Shown: positions 20,185 to 28,531, numbered from the stretch's first letter. The stretch: DNA of 64,000 nucleotides from CBDHFQ01 sp965262565 (GCA_965262565.1 CBDHFQ010000020.1:434001-498000), one strand, 5' to 3'. Made by a program: numbers and translations. Notes: generated from the letters alone by a model not told the origin.

Positions 20185-21846
20185 ATGAAAAGAATCATTT
20201 TATTATTTATCTGTTCTTTCTTCCTCGTACAAAGTTGTGATTTAGAGGAAGAAGTATTTGACGAAGTACTGAACCAGGACTTGCTAGATGGGGCGGAGGC
20301 AGCTATAGGAATTACTGCTCCTGTATATGGGAGTATGTATGGCTTGTTCAATGGTCATGAAGAATACTTCCTATTGCAGGAAATTACGACAGATGAGGCC
20401 ATGGTTCCCAACCGCGGTGGTACTGACTGGTTTAACGGCGGTAGATTGATCGAAGCATATAGACATGCATGGTCTCCTACACATGTAAACACCCAGAGAG
20501 TTTGGAACAGGTTGGTACAGGGAATCGCCAGAGCAAATATCGCCATCACTACGTTGGAAGAGGTAGGTGGACCTGATGCGTCTCTGTTCACAGCTGAAGC
20601 CAGAGCCATGAGAGCTTTTTACAATTCTTTGTTGTTCGATTTATTGAATATCGTTTTTATCAGAGATCCTCAAGCTACCTTAGAAGGTGGAGAGGAATCC
20701 GAGGTATTAAAAGATGCTGCTGCCTTTGATTACATCATTTCTGAATTAGATGCGGTAGAACCTGCTTTAGCTTCTAAAGCAGAAGTAGGATCCGGGCGTA
20801 TGACTCAATTAATGGTTCCTGCCCTAAAAGCTCATTTATATCTCAATCGTCCTGTGTATATGGATCGCTATGCGGCCAGCTTCAACTTCAGTGCTGAAGA
20901 CATGAACAATGTTATCACATTTGCTGACCAGGTGATCAACTCTGGAGCCTATGGATTGGAAACAGAAGATTACTTCCGCATTTTCGACCTGGACAATCAC
21001 AATCATCCCGAGCATATCTTTGCTTACGACCAGCGCGACACCAGAAACGATGGAGGAAGATTTACCTGGTTTGCCTTGGCCCGTAATCACCACTTCAGCT
21101 TGATCAACCTCAATTCTACTGGAACGGATGGTGCAGCTATCACTTCTGATTTCTGGGAGACATGGCAGGACAATACGGATGATCCACGTTTCTATAAGGA
21201 AATTTACTTACAGGATGGTTCTCAAACGTCTATTCCTGAAGGTGAATGGGCCTTAAATCGTGGATTGCTGCAGGGACAGCAGTACGGAATTGTATTAAAC
21301 GATGCGGGAACAGATTTCAAAAGAGATGCAAACGGAGATTTAGTATTAGAAGCCTTAATCAACACACGTAGAACAGGGGAGCCTGTCAATTTTACCATTG
21401 CCATTGATTTGGAAGAAAATACGGGACACTCTAATGGCGTAAGAGTTTCCAAATACGAAGTAGATCCTAATTCTACCAATGGGAGAAACTTTAATGAAGG
21501 AGATATTCCGTTAATGCGGTTAGCAGACGTCTATTTAATGCGTGCGGAAGCTAAATTCCGATTAGGAGATGTCGCAGGTGCGGTAGCTGATGTGAATACT
21601 GTCAGAGAAGCTCGCCAACATCCAAGATTGTTAACGGAAGCGGACATAAGCCTGGATGCGTTATTCGATGAGCGTGGATTTGAGTTGTATTGGGAAATGA
21701 AGCGTAGAACAGATATGATCCGCTTCGGAAAATTCGAGGATACCTGGACGTCAAAAACAGATACAGATCCTAACAGAAGGACTTTCCTGATTCCTCAAAC
21801 AGCAATCGATGCGAATCCAACACTATTACAACAAAATCCTCAATAA
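20185..21846 (+). CDS. SusD/RagB family nutrient-binding outer-membrane lipoprotein
   Basis: The start is set at MKRIILLFICSFF (20185), seven codons inside the longest ORF, because this gives a clean lipoprotein signal with lipobox LVQSC. The roughly 553-residue protein has the SusD N-terminal TPR-like region and the family C-terminal signatures GDIPLMRLADVYLMRAEAKFR and DERGFELYWEMKRRTDMIRF. It caps the SusC channel encoded just upstream and binds the imported glycan or other ligand at the cell surface. A strong terminator follows at 21883. Confidence 0.95.
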   Translation: MKRIILLFICSFFLVQSCDLEEEVFDEVLNQDLLDGAEAAIGITAPVYGSMYGLFNGHEEYFLLQEITTDEAMVPNRGGTDWFNGGRLIEAYRHAWSPTHVNTQRVWNRLVQGIARANIAITTLEEVGGPDASLFTAEARAMRAFYNSLLFDLLNIVFIRDPQATLEGGEESEVLKDAAAFDYIISELDAVEPALASKAEVGSGRMTQLMVPALKAHLYLNRPVYMDRYAASFNFSAEDMNNVITFADQVINSGAYGLETEDYFRIFDLDNHNHPEHIFAYDQRDTRNDGGRFTWFALARNHHFSLINLNSTGTDGAAITSDFWETWQDNTDDPRFYKEIYLQDGSQTSIPEGEWALNRGLLQGQQYGIVLNDAGTDFKRDANGDLVLEALINTRRTGEPVNFTIAIDLEENTGHSNGVRVSKYEVDPNSTNGRNFNEGDIPLMRLADVYLMRAEAKFRLGDVAGAVADVNTVREARQHPRLLTEADISLDALFDERGFELYWEMKRRTDMIRFGKFEDTWTSKTDTDPNRRTFLIPQTAIDANPTLLQQNPQ

Positions 21847-21882
21847 TGGATTAGCTTAAGTTAATGAGTTAGTGTTATGTTG

Positions 21883-21914
21883 AACAGGAGCTGTACAGGC
21901 TCCTGTTTTTTTTT
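21883..21914 (+). terminator. Intrinsic terminator of the susC-susD operon
   Basis: AACAGGAGC (21883-21891) pairs perfectly with GCTCCTGTT (21899-21907) around a 7-base loop, followed by a T run. It lies between the convergent susD and aldose epimerase genes. Confidence 0.9.
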
Positions 21915-21927
21915 CCTATTATCTTAT

Positions 21928-23124
21928 TCATTGTCCCAATATCCCAAACTTATAGGCTGTCTGAGATTGATAGGTCTCTCCTGGTCTTAATACGACAGAT
22001 GGGAAATCGGATTGATTAGGGCTATCGGGGAAGTGCTGAGTTTCCAGGCATAATCCCATTCTTTTTGTGTAAGTAGTATTATGTTTTCCGACAATCGTTC
22101 CATCCAAAAAATTACCCGAATAAAATTGAACTCCCGGTTCTGTGGTATATACCTCCATGTTACGACCACTTGATGAGTGAGATAAGGTACCTACTTTTCG
22201 AAGGGCTCCCATATACGGTCCTTCTTTATCTGCTACCTCTTCATAATTTTCATCCAGTACCCAACAATGATCGTACCCATCTCCTCGGGTAATTTGCTCA
22301 TTGTCCGCATTAATCTCCTGACCGATTTTTTTAGCTTCAGTAAAATCAAAAGGAGTTCCTTCTACCGGCCGTAATTCTCCCGTAGGAATAAACGTTTCAT
22401 CTATAGGTAGATAGCGAGAGGCAGCTAAGTGAAGTTCGTGAGCTAAAATATCTTCTCGTGTATTGCCTGATAAATTAAAATAAGCATGTTGGGTGAGATT
22501 AACGACAGTAGGTTGGTCAGTGGTAGCGGCATAATCTATCTTCCATTCATCAGGGGTAAAGGTATAGGTGACTTTTATGGTTAGATTTCCGGGATATCCT
22601 TCCTCTCCATCTGGACTGGTATAGCTTAAGGTAATCACAGCATCATCTATAGAGGCTCTAGCTTCTTCTACATCCCACACCACCTTATCGAATCCTTTGA
22701 TCCCTCCGTGCAAATGATTGCCGAAATTATTTTGTGCCAATGTGTAAGTCTCCCCATCTATCGAAAATGTTCCTTTAGCAATTCTATTTCCATATCTTCC
22801 AACGATCGCTCCAAGATACGGGGTGGCTTCCAGATATCCCGCTAAACTGTCATATCCCAAAGTGATATCTTCTATATTTCCTTCTTTATCGGGGACAGAA
22901 AGAGAAGTAAGGATAGCGCCATAATTGGTAACCGTGGCTTGCAACGCTCCGGGAAAGTAAATGGCATATACATACACCGCTTGACTATCCACGTTCCCAA
23001 AATCAGATCGCTCTATACTAGGAACTTCTATCCCTTCTTGTGCCTGGGGTTCATTAGAGCTGGTAGGTTGGCAGGACCACCAACAAAGGCTTAATATTGA
23101 TGTGATGACAATGAAATATTTCAT
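21928..23124 (-). CDS. Aldose 1-epimerase (galactose mutarotase), lipoprotein form
   Basis: The enzyme interconverts alpha and beta anomers of aldoses. Family motifs are NNFGNHLHGGIKGFDKVVW, TQHAYFNLSG, GDGYDHCWVLDEN and the catalytic-Glu region TEPGVQFYSGNF. Start is taken at MKYFIVITSILSLCWWSC (23124), which produces a lipobox (CWWSC) and so an exported, lipid-anchored enzyme; the longer ORF adds 15 unlikely residues. Convergent with susC/susD, it may act on the sugar taken up by that system (inference). Confidence 0.93.
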   Translation of the reverse strand: MKYFIVITSILSLCWWSCQPTSSNEPQAQEGIEVPSIERSDFGNVDSQAVYVYAIYFPGALQATVTNYGAILTSLSVPDKEGNIEDITLGYDSLAGYLEATPYLGAIVGRYGNRIAKGTFSIDGETYTLAQNNFGNHLHGGIKGFDKVVWDVEEARASIDDAVITLSYTSPDGEEGYPGNLTIKVTYTFTPDEWKIDYAATTDQPTVVNLTQHAYFNLSGNTREDILAHELHLAASRYLPIDETFIPTGELRPVEGTPFDFTEAKKIGQEINADNEQITRGDGYDHCWVLDENYEEVADKEGPYMGALRKVGTLSHSSSGRNMEVYTTEPGVQFYSGNFLDGTIVGKHNTTYTKRMGLCLETQHFPDSPNQSDFPSVVLRPGETYQSQTAYKFGILGQ

Positions 23125-23316
23125 AGGATTCAGTTTGGGTTGATAGTAGTATATTTGCAAAAATAACAATTATTTATCTTGTATGCTGGCTATCTATATT
23201 GATAAAATGATCCAAATATTAGTTAAAGTGGAGAAATATAAGTTGGCCCTATTCTTTTTATACCAATGAGGAGTCCCTTGCCTTTATTTCTCCTGCTTTT
23301 CAATACATCTATCAGA

Positions 23317-24426
23317 TCATTGACCCAACATGACCTTCTTTCCTGTAGCTACACTTTCCATCGCTGCCTGAAGAATCTGCATGACCACCATATTATTTTC
23401 CAGGGCCGATAAATCATGCGGTTCCAGGGTTATTCGCCCTCTCACCACCGCTTCCATCAAGGCAAAAGGATCATCCAGGGGGGCTTTTCGTTCTTCCAGG
23501 TTCAACATTTCCATTTCTTTATCCTCCCCCAATTGGTAGCGCATATCCGAACGATTGTCGCAATAAATTACCCCTGTCTTCCCGTACACCTCCATGTCTT
23601 TGCGGGATATCGGCCAATTCCAGGAAGCTTGAATAATCCCTTGCATATGAGGATATTCTACTAAAATCGTCGCTTCATCATCTACTTTGGGATAGATATC
23701 TGGTTTTAGGGTTTGTGCCAATGCGGTAACCGAAACAGGAACTTCGTTGTTGTTGAGCCAGGTGATCAGGTTGGCGCCGTAACAGCCAAAATCCGTTAAT
23801 GCACCCGCTCCATTTTGTTCCGGGTCCGTTAACCAATCCAGAAATTCCTGATTCACCCCAATTTCCATGGGACCTGGATGTCCGTCGTGTACTACTACCT
23901 TTCTCAGCGGTCCTATGTTGCCTGCTTCCACCATCTCATACATGTGGTGATGGGTGGCGTACCAGGTCGTTTCATAATTCGTCAACAGATGGATTTGATG
24001 TTCCTGGGCGAGTTGATACATCTGTTTTGCATGTTCCAGGCTCACTGCCAAGGGTTTTTCCACCATCACATGAATACCTTTTGGAGCGCAGGTTTGAACG
24101 ACCGCGAGGTGATCATAAATACTTCCAAAGGCAGTAACAGCTTCCGGTTGGGTCGCCTCGATCATTTCTTCAAGGGTCGGATAGACAATGTCCATAGAAT
24201 ATCCATGTTGATCCGCAAATCGTTGGGCGAGGGCTCTATTCGGTTCTGCGATCCCTACGATCTCAATATCCCCTCTATCGGGGCGGCCTAATATCCAATG
24301 GACATGGGAATGGGAGAGACCAGCTACGCCTATTTTTAGTGGAGCATCGGAGGAGTTAGATTGACTGTTCATGCATAGCGGGAATATCAGGGAACATGAT
24401 AACAGGAGGAGCAATGGATATTTCAT
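23317..24426 (-). CDS. Exported Gfo/Idh/MocA family oxidoreductase
   Basis: A NAD(P)-dependent sugar oxidoreductase of about 369 residues. The Rossmann start KIGVAGLSHSHVHWILGRPD and the family motif MVEKPLAVSLEHAKQMYQ (Lys of EKP in the active site) are clear, followed by the C-terminal alpha/beta domain. The start at MKYPLLLLLSCSLIFPLC (24426) gives a signal peptide; the longer ORF would add 26 residues before it. Exported Gfo/Idh enzymes are frequent in Bacteroidota saccharide loci. It lies 190 bp upstream of the epimerase gene on the same strand, so co-transcription is possible but not certain. Confidence 0.9.
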   Translation of the reverse strand: MKYPLLLLLSCSLIFPLCMNSQSNSSDAPLKIGVAGLSHSHVHWILGRPDRGDIEIVGIAEPNRALAQRFADQHGYSMDIVYPTLEEMIEATQPEAVTAFGSIYDHLAVVQTCAPKGIHVMVEKPLAVSLEHAKQMYQLAQEHQIHLLTNYETTWYATHHHMYEMVEAGNIGPLRKVVVHDGHPGPMEIGVNQEFLDWLTDPEQNGAGALTDFGCYGANLITWLNNNEVPVSVTALAQTLKPDIYPKVDDEATILVEYPHMQGIIQASWNWPISRKDMEVYGKTGVIYCDNRSDMRYQLGEDKEMEMLNLEERKAPLDDPFALMEAVVRGRITLEPHDLSALENNMVVMQILQAAMESVATGKKVMLGQ

Positions 24427-24744
24427 AGCGGGTGATGTAATAGATTCTGGTCGGGATACATTAAGTTTGTGGTTGATCAGAAAATTATTTTGATGAATGA
24501 TCATGACGAGCTTAAAAATTTACTAAAAGAATGATAATGTTTGCATCGATATGCGATTAAAAATACATTTTCGGGTAGTGAAGCCAGGGCAATGGCTTCC
24601 ATTGTCATACCAATATGAGTTGAGTGCGTGGATTTACCGTATTATAGGATCTGCTGATTCAGATTTTGCTGAGTTTTTGCATTCGAAAGGGTATGGAAGG
24701 GGTAAAAAACGGTTTAAGCTTTTTACTTTTTCGAATTTACACAT

Positions 24745-24770
24745 GAATTGTACCAGAGTGGAATTGAAAC
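24745..24770 (+). repeat. CRISPR-repeat-like unit fused to the cas6 remnant
   Basis: The core GTACCAGAGTGGAATTGAAA followed by C at 24770 resembles a CRISPR repeat with the usual GAAAC 3' end of Cas6-processed repeats. A near-identical copy occurs at 25346-25370. There is no regular spacing or further copies, so this is a solitary relic and not an array. Confidence 0.55.
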
Positions 24771-24779
24771 AAAGGGGGA

Positions 24780-24820
24780 GTTACTTTTTCTTGCCAAAAA
24801 GTAACCAAAAGGCAAGAAAA
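24780..24820 (+). repeat. Dispersed hairpin/pseudoknot repeat
   Basis: GTTACTTTTT (24780-24789) pairs with AAAAAGTAAC (24796-24805). Its six-base loop CTTGCC (24790-24795) is complementary to GGCAAG at 24811-24816, and the extension TTTTCTTGCC/GGCAAGAAAA is perfect over 10 bp. The unit can therefore form either of two competing hairpins or an H-type pseudoknot. Similar sequences recur in Bacteroidota genomes as far as I recall; the function is unknown. Confidence 0.65.
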
Positions 24821-24989
24821 TCCTAACCATGGCCTATTCACTTGCCAGCCTCCCCGCTGGATTTTCGAAGGCCCACCCGCTTTGGTCTTTGAAGATGTAT
24901 CTTAAAATTATAATGACAGGAGCGAGCCACATGTGGATAGGCTTAAGTATTAAGTTGTCATTTTATGTCAAAAAAAGCTTAATACATCC

Positions 24990-25050
24990 ATAAGCCCTGA
25001 AAGGGGAACATACGATAGCGTAGGATGTGTTACAAAACGATGAACCCTAC
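24990..25050 (+). repeat. Degenerate copy of the AAGCCCTGAAAGGG element
   Basis: The stretch from ATAAGCCCTGAAAGGG to GAACCCTAC is a diverged copy of the first 60 bp of the larger repeat that begins at 25075. Both contain a GCGTAGGA/AACGTAGGG block and a facing ACCCTAC arm that can pair. It suggests tandem growth of this element family. Confidence 0.6.
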
Positions 25051-25084
25051 ATAATATAGCGAACGAATATATGAATAAGCCCTG

Positions 25085-25311
25085 AAAGGGCGACATATGA
25101 TAACGTAGGGTGTTCGTGAAATGGAAAACCCTACGAAAATACGCGGAATCGTCCAACAACAACCCCAGGGAAACACAAATATATAACGGCCAAGGTGTCT
25201 GTAGGAGGTAGTCTGGAGATGCGGGAGGGTAGGCGCTAAGACCGAACCGATAGGTGAGTCCGAAAGACGCCGATCAGCTGAGAGAGGTACGACAGAAAGC
25301 TGAGGCCCCAA
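25085..25311 (+). repeat. 227-bp direct repeat, copy 1 (structured element)
   Basis: This block is repeated at 25714-25940 with two mismatches. It contains several inverted repeats: the 5' edge GCCCTGAAAGGGC (in copy 1 extending back to 25079), CGTAGGGT facing ACCCTACG, and a GC-rich 3' half (from CGGCCAAGGTGTC to GCTGAGGCCCC) that looks folded as RNA. It encodes no credible protein. A mobile structured RNA such as a group II intron derivative, or a REP-type element moved by a transposase elsewhere, is possible; I cannot assign it. Confidence 0.8.
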
Positions 25312-25345
25312 CAACCTCTTTTCGCTAAATTGATGATAAGATTTC

Positions 25346-25370
25346 GAATTGTACCAGAATGGAATTGAAA
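25346..25370 (+). repeat. Second CRISPR-repeat-like unit
   Basis: The core GTACCAGAATGGAATTGAAA matches the unit at 24745 except for one base in the shared 25. It lies in the non-coding stretch between the first 227-bp repeat and the DUF433 gene. The two units are about 600 bp apart with mobile repeats in between, which fits a CRISPR remnant broken up by insertions. Confidence 0.5.
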
Positions 25371-25462
25371 TAGTGCTCTTCTGTTTATTTAATATGAATT
25401 ATTGATAAGTTGAGAAAACAGATTGTCTTGATTAAACCGGAAAGCTGTAAATAAGGTGTCTT

Positions 25463-25729
25463 ATGGAATTATTAGAAAGAATTGATATTGATCCGAAAGT
25501 ATTAGCGGGAAAACCGGTCATTAAAGGAACCAGATTGTCCGTACCTTTTATATTGGGCCTATTGGCAAATGGTGCAGACGTCAATGAAATTTTGAATGAA
25601 TATAATCACTTAACTAGAGAGGATGTTTTAGCTTGTCTTATGTTTGCATCAAAATCACTAGAAGATCAATTATTTGTGCCTCTTTCAACTGATTTGGTTA
25701 TAACTCGTTTAACAAAGGGCGACATATGA
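25463..25729 (+). CDS. DUF433 antitoxin-like protein, orphan, C-terminus supplied by a repeat
   Basis: An 88-residue DUF433 protein: RIDIDPKVLAGKPVIKGTRL, then LLANGADVNEILNEYNHLTREDVLACL. DUF433 proteins usually act as antitoxins paired with a DUF5615 PIN-like nuclease encoded just downstream. Here the downstream DNA is the second 227-bp repeat, which starts at 25714 and provides the last residues (TKGDI) and the stop codon. The toxin gene is absent, so the repeat insertion or a deletion probably removed it. It may be inert. Confidence 0.85.
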   Translation: MELLERIDIDPKVLAGKPVIKGTRLSVPFILGLLANGADVNEILNEYNHLTREDVLACLMFASKSLEDQLFVPLSTDLVITRLTKGDI

Positions 25730-25940
25730 TAACGTAGGGTGTTCGTGGAATGGAAAACCCTACGAAAATACGCGGAATCGTCCAACAACAACCCCAGGGA
25801 AACACAAATATATAACGGCCAAGGTGTCTGTAGGAGGTAGTCTGGAGATGCGGGAGGGTAGGCGCTAAGACCGAACCGATAGGTGAGTCCGAAAGACGCC
25901 GATCAGCTGAGGGAGGTACGACAGAAAGCTGAGGCCCCAA
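25714..25940 (+). repeat. 227-bp direct repeat, copy 2 (structured element)
   Basis: Identical to 25085-25311 except for two substitutions (TTCGTGGAATGG against TTCGTGAAATGG, and CTGAGGGAGG against CTGAGAGAGG). The near identity means recent duplication, movement or gene conversion. The sequences differ immediately outside the block on both sides. The 5' end interrupts the DUF433 reading frame. Confidence 0.85.
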
Positions 25941-26021
25941 ATAACCTCCTTACAGAATATTGATCATCCCCACTGAAAAAGTACCATCCTTCAGTCTTAA
26001 CTGAAATCATCTTTGACAAGG

Positions 26022-26396
26022 CTAGGAGGATAAAATCCCTTGATATGTATTCCTGTGCACATACGCCAAAAAGGAGGTAGCCAGGAGAATAAAAATAGCG
26101 ATAGGTAAGCCTTCCGGTGCAAGGAATATATGCACGCCTAAAATATTCACTACGATAGGAAAAATAAGTAAAATAGCTAATGGAACGAATCGCCCAATGA
26201 TAAAAGCAATGCCACACAATAGCTCGATCCCTTTTACCAGCGGCATGAGATATCCACTTGCATCTAAGCCTTCATTGAAGGTTTGCATGTCTCCTGTAAA
26301 TTCAGGCATGGGAAATAGTTGGAAAAAGTAAGCTACAGATGAAAATACGAAAAGCAATCCCAACAAGATTCGGACGACGGTGGTAGCGATTTTCAT
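26022..26396 (-). CDS. DoxX family membrane protein
   Basis: A 124-residue protein with four hydrophobic helices and the DoxX features RILLGLLFVFSSVAYF near the start and LVKGIELLCGIAFIIGRFVPLAILLI in the middle. DoxX-like proteins are small inner-membrane proteins of varied or unknown function, some related to quinol oxidase accessory subunits. It lies about 100 bp downstream of the VOC-family gene on the same strand. Confidence 0.85.
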   Translation of the reverse strand: MKIATTVVRILLGLLFVFSSVAYFFQLFPMPEFTGDMQTFNEGLDASGYLMPLVKGIELLCGIAFIIGRFVPLAILLIFPIVVNILGVHIFLAPEGLPIAIFILLATSFLAYVHRNTYQGILSS

Positions 26397-26492
26397 AGGG
26401 TTTGTGTTAGATAATTAAAGGCGCATTAGTAAAGATGATTTTATGACTTAAGCATTAAATTAAGGAATGTTGATCACGAATAATACCCTTTA

Positions 26493-26933
26493 TTATCCTT
26501 TTTCTCCACAGTTGAACATCCAGCACACGCCAAATTTATCTTTACAGGTACCAAAATAATCTCCCCAGAACATCTCATCAAGTTCTACCATAACTTCACC
26601 TCCTTCAGCTAATTGGTCGAACAATTCTTTGGTTTCTTTTCGAGTGTCAGGTTGTAAGTTGATGAATACATTGTTTCCATGCGTAAGCTGGTGGCCCATA
26701 CTTTCCGGCGCATCTGTTCCCATAAGCGTATGACACCCTAATATTCTCAACTCTATGTGCATGATTAAATCGAGATCTTCTTCTGGCATAGGGGCTTGAC
26801 CTTCCTGTGAGGGAACATCTTTGTAACGCATAGGACCTCCCCCAAAAAATTCACCACCAAAGACTGATTGATAAAATAGAAAGGCTGCTTCTGTCTTCCG
26901 GTTAAAATTTAAATAAGTGCTTACTGATGCCAT
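26493..26933 (-). CDS. VOC family (PhnB-like glyoxalase-fold) protein
   Basis: A 146-residue protein with the PhnB/3-demethylubiquinone methyltransferase-like start SVSTYLNFNRKTEAAFLFYQSVFGGEF and the late motif WGDYFGTCKDKFGVCWMFNC. Members have the paired beta-alpha-beta fold of glyoxalase/bleomycin-resistance proteins; most PhnB-like ones have no assigned substrate. The start fits the fold exactly. Possibly co-transcribed with the DoxX gene. Confidence 0.88.
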   Translation of the reverse strand: MASVSTYLNFNRKTEAAFLFYQSVFGGEFFGGGPMRYKDVPSQEGQAPMPEEDLDLIMHIELRILGCHTLMGTDAPESMGHQLTHGNNVFINLQPDTRKETKELFDQLAEGGEVMVELDEMFWGDYFGTCKDKFGVCWMFNCGEKG

Positions 26934-27048
26934 AATTTCTGGGTTAGTGAGTTAAATTTGTTAACATCTAAGATCGCAATTTCTGGAGGATAGTATGTAG
27001 GGTAATTCCGTCTTCTTTACAGGCTGATTTCGACTTTGGTAACAACTA

Positions 27049-27283
27049 TCATCCTTGAAATGCTATAATTTCTTTGCTAGCCAAAACATCAGCAGCATAA
27101 GACCAGGCGGTATATACATCAACTTCTTGTAAATGAGGGCGAATAGTAGTATGTCAGGAATATTTGTACCTTCAGATAGTTTTTTGATCATCAATTCTAC
27201 CTTAATCCTGTGCCTTTAATAATAGGCTTTCCTGGGATAATATTTGGAGATAAAGTAATCCGCCCTCTATAATTCATGATCAT
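27049..27283 (-). pseudogene. DUF433 antitoxin pseudogene (two frameshifts)
   Basis: Reading the minus strand from 27283 gives NYRGRITLSPNIIPGKPIIKG, the DUF433 N-terminus. After a missing base near 27205 the frame continues as RIKVELMIKKLSEGTNIPDIL. After a second missing base near 27145 it continues as RPHLQEVDVYTAWSYAADVLA and stops at 27049. The order of blocks is that of a full DUF433 protein of about 75 residues, so this is a decayed copy. No DUF5615 partner follows. Confidence 0.72.
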
Positions 27284-27584
27284 GTTATATATTCCTTTCT
27301 AGAGTTAACTTAAAAGCCTATGAATCCATAAAGCCGCTTAATACTTAGATAAACTCGCTCCTTTTCGAACTGAATCATACAAAATTTACATATTGATACA
27401 TTAATTAGTCATTAAATAGATATTAAATTACCATAGCATGGTGTAAGTTGATCTACGGTTGGGAATAGATAATCTGTTGATTAATAAAGGATTGATAAAT
27501 TTATGTCTATATGGAATAACAACAAATGGATCTGATATACGTAAAAATACGATCAGCTAAACATTAACCTAAACTTCTTGCCAT

Positions 27585-27902
27585 ATGGGTATTATCCTTG
27601 TTCTATTCTTAGCCTTAGTCATCATTGTTTCGTTAAATGGATTCCTAACATCACAACAGCCAAATTGTCCTGACTGTGGATCGAGTTCTGTGGAAGGTAA
27701 AGGAAGTTATATGCAGTCTCGGGTAGTAACTGTTGAAAGGGACATTTCCTTTACTACCAAAGATATCGATGGGAAAGAGATGGGAACTTATTCTGGTAAC
27801 CTTCCAGTATGTGAGACGGTAGACGTGGAATATAAAAAGTACCAATGCAACAATTGTCAAGGTAGTTGGAGTTGGGAAGTAAAACCCAAAAAGGAAGAAT
27901 AG
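27585..27902 (+). CDS. Small membrane-anchored zinc-ribbon protein, unknown function
   Basis: A 105-residue protein with an N-terminal hydrophobic helix (residues 2-20), then NCPDCGSS at about residue 26 and YQCNNCQGSWSWEV near the end. The two CxxC pairs probably bind one zinc ion. Between them is a beta-rich region. I do not recognise the family. It stands alone after about 300 bp without a recognisable gene (27284-27584). Confidence 0.6.
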   Translation: MGIILVLFLALVIIVSLNGFLTSQQPNCPDCGSSSVEGKGSYMQSRVVTVERDISFTTKDIDGKEMGTYSGNLPVCETVDVEYKKYQCNNCQGSWSWEVKPKKEE

Positions 27903-27991
27903 TAGTAAATATGTACCAATGGGGTTACTCCCTACTGTTAAGAGCTTCAGTTGTAGGTTGGGGCACTATAAAGGCTTGAGTGATCTTATGG

Positions 27992-28531
27992 TTACTCGCT
28001 TATATTATTTGATTCTGTACTCAATGCTTCAGTGATGCCCGCCTGAACAGGCCGTTCCAGGTAGGTAGATAAGGCTACATAGGTTCGGGTTCCACGAACG
28101 CTTGGGGTTTGATACATTCTTTCCAACAAACCTTCCAAAGATTCAGTACTAGCTAGTCGAACTTTTAGCATGACGCCTGTTTCCCCGGTGATTGAATGAA
28201 TCTCCTCGATCTCAGGTAATTGGGAAAGCTCTACCAGTTCTTTAGTCATTCCCCATCCCACGGTATCTATATGAACAAAAGCTAACAAAGGTTTACCTAA
28301 TAATGCTCCATCCAATAAGGCAACAGTTCCGCGAATGTGTCCAGAGGCTTTCAGGCGCTTCACTCTTTCATGAACAGCGGGAGGAGACAGGCTAACCACA
28401 TTTCCCAATTCAGCATAACTCACATCCGCTTGTTGGGAAAGTTCACTTAATATTTTTCGGTCGATTTCATCGATGGGACGAGGACTTTTGCTGGTTGGCC
28501 GAATATTATTTGTTTTTTGATTATTAGGCAT
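27992..28531 (-). CDS. Lrp/AsnC family transcriptional regulator
   Basis: The N-terminal winged helix reads EIDRKILSELSQQADVSYAELGNVVSLSPPAVHERVKRLKASGHIRG, followed by the RAM ligand-binding domain (LAFVHIDTVGW, ITGETGVMLKVRLAS). At 179 residues it is slightly longer than Lrp because of short tails. It is divergent from the MFS gene, 78 bp away, and probably controls it in response to an amino acid or related metabolite (inference from layout). Confidence 0.93.
   Translation of the reverse strand: MPNNQKTNNIRPTSKSPRPIDEIDRKILSELSQQADVSYAELGNVVSLSPPAVHERVKRLKASGHIRGTVALLDGALLGKPLLAFVHIDTVGWGMTKELVELSQLPEIEEIHSITGETGVMLKVRLASTESLEGLLERMYQTPSVRGTRTYVALSTYLERPVQAGITEALSTESNNISE

Larger units (their letters stand above)
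24551..24826 (+). pseudogene. cas6: cas6 remnant (N-terminal about 63 residues of a CRISPR endoribonuclease)
   Basis: The first 63 residues match the N-terminal half of the first Cas6 RRM domain: start MRLKIHFRV, then LPLSYQYELSAWIYRII, SDFAEFLHSKGY and KKRFKLFTFSNL. Complete Cas6 proteins have about 220-270 residues and a glycine-rich loop near the C-terminus; all of that is missing. At about 24742 the reading frame runs into a CRISPR-repeat-like sequence and then a dispersed repeat before stopping at 24826. I read this as a deletion that removed the rest of cas6 and any other cas genes. No other cas gene is in the window. Confidence 0.82.

Noticed and set aside
25030..25314. ORFs on the minus strand of the 227-bp repeats (SVVPLSADRRLSDSPIG and so on)
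   Set aside because: They are duplicated only because the DNA repeat is duplicated, differ in their ends and match no protein family; the DNA looks structured rather than coding.
24745..25371. A CRISPR array
   Set aside because: Only two repeat-like units are present, with irregular spacing filled by other repeats, so no array is called.
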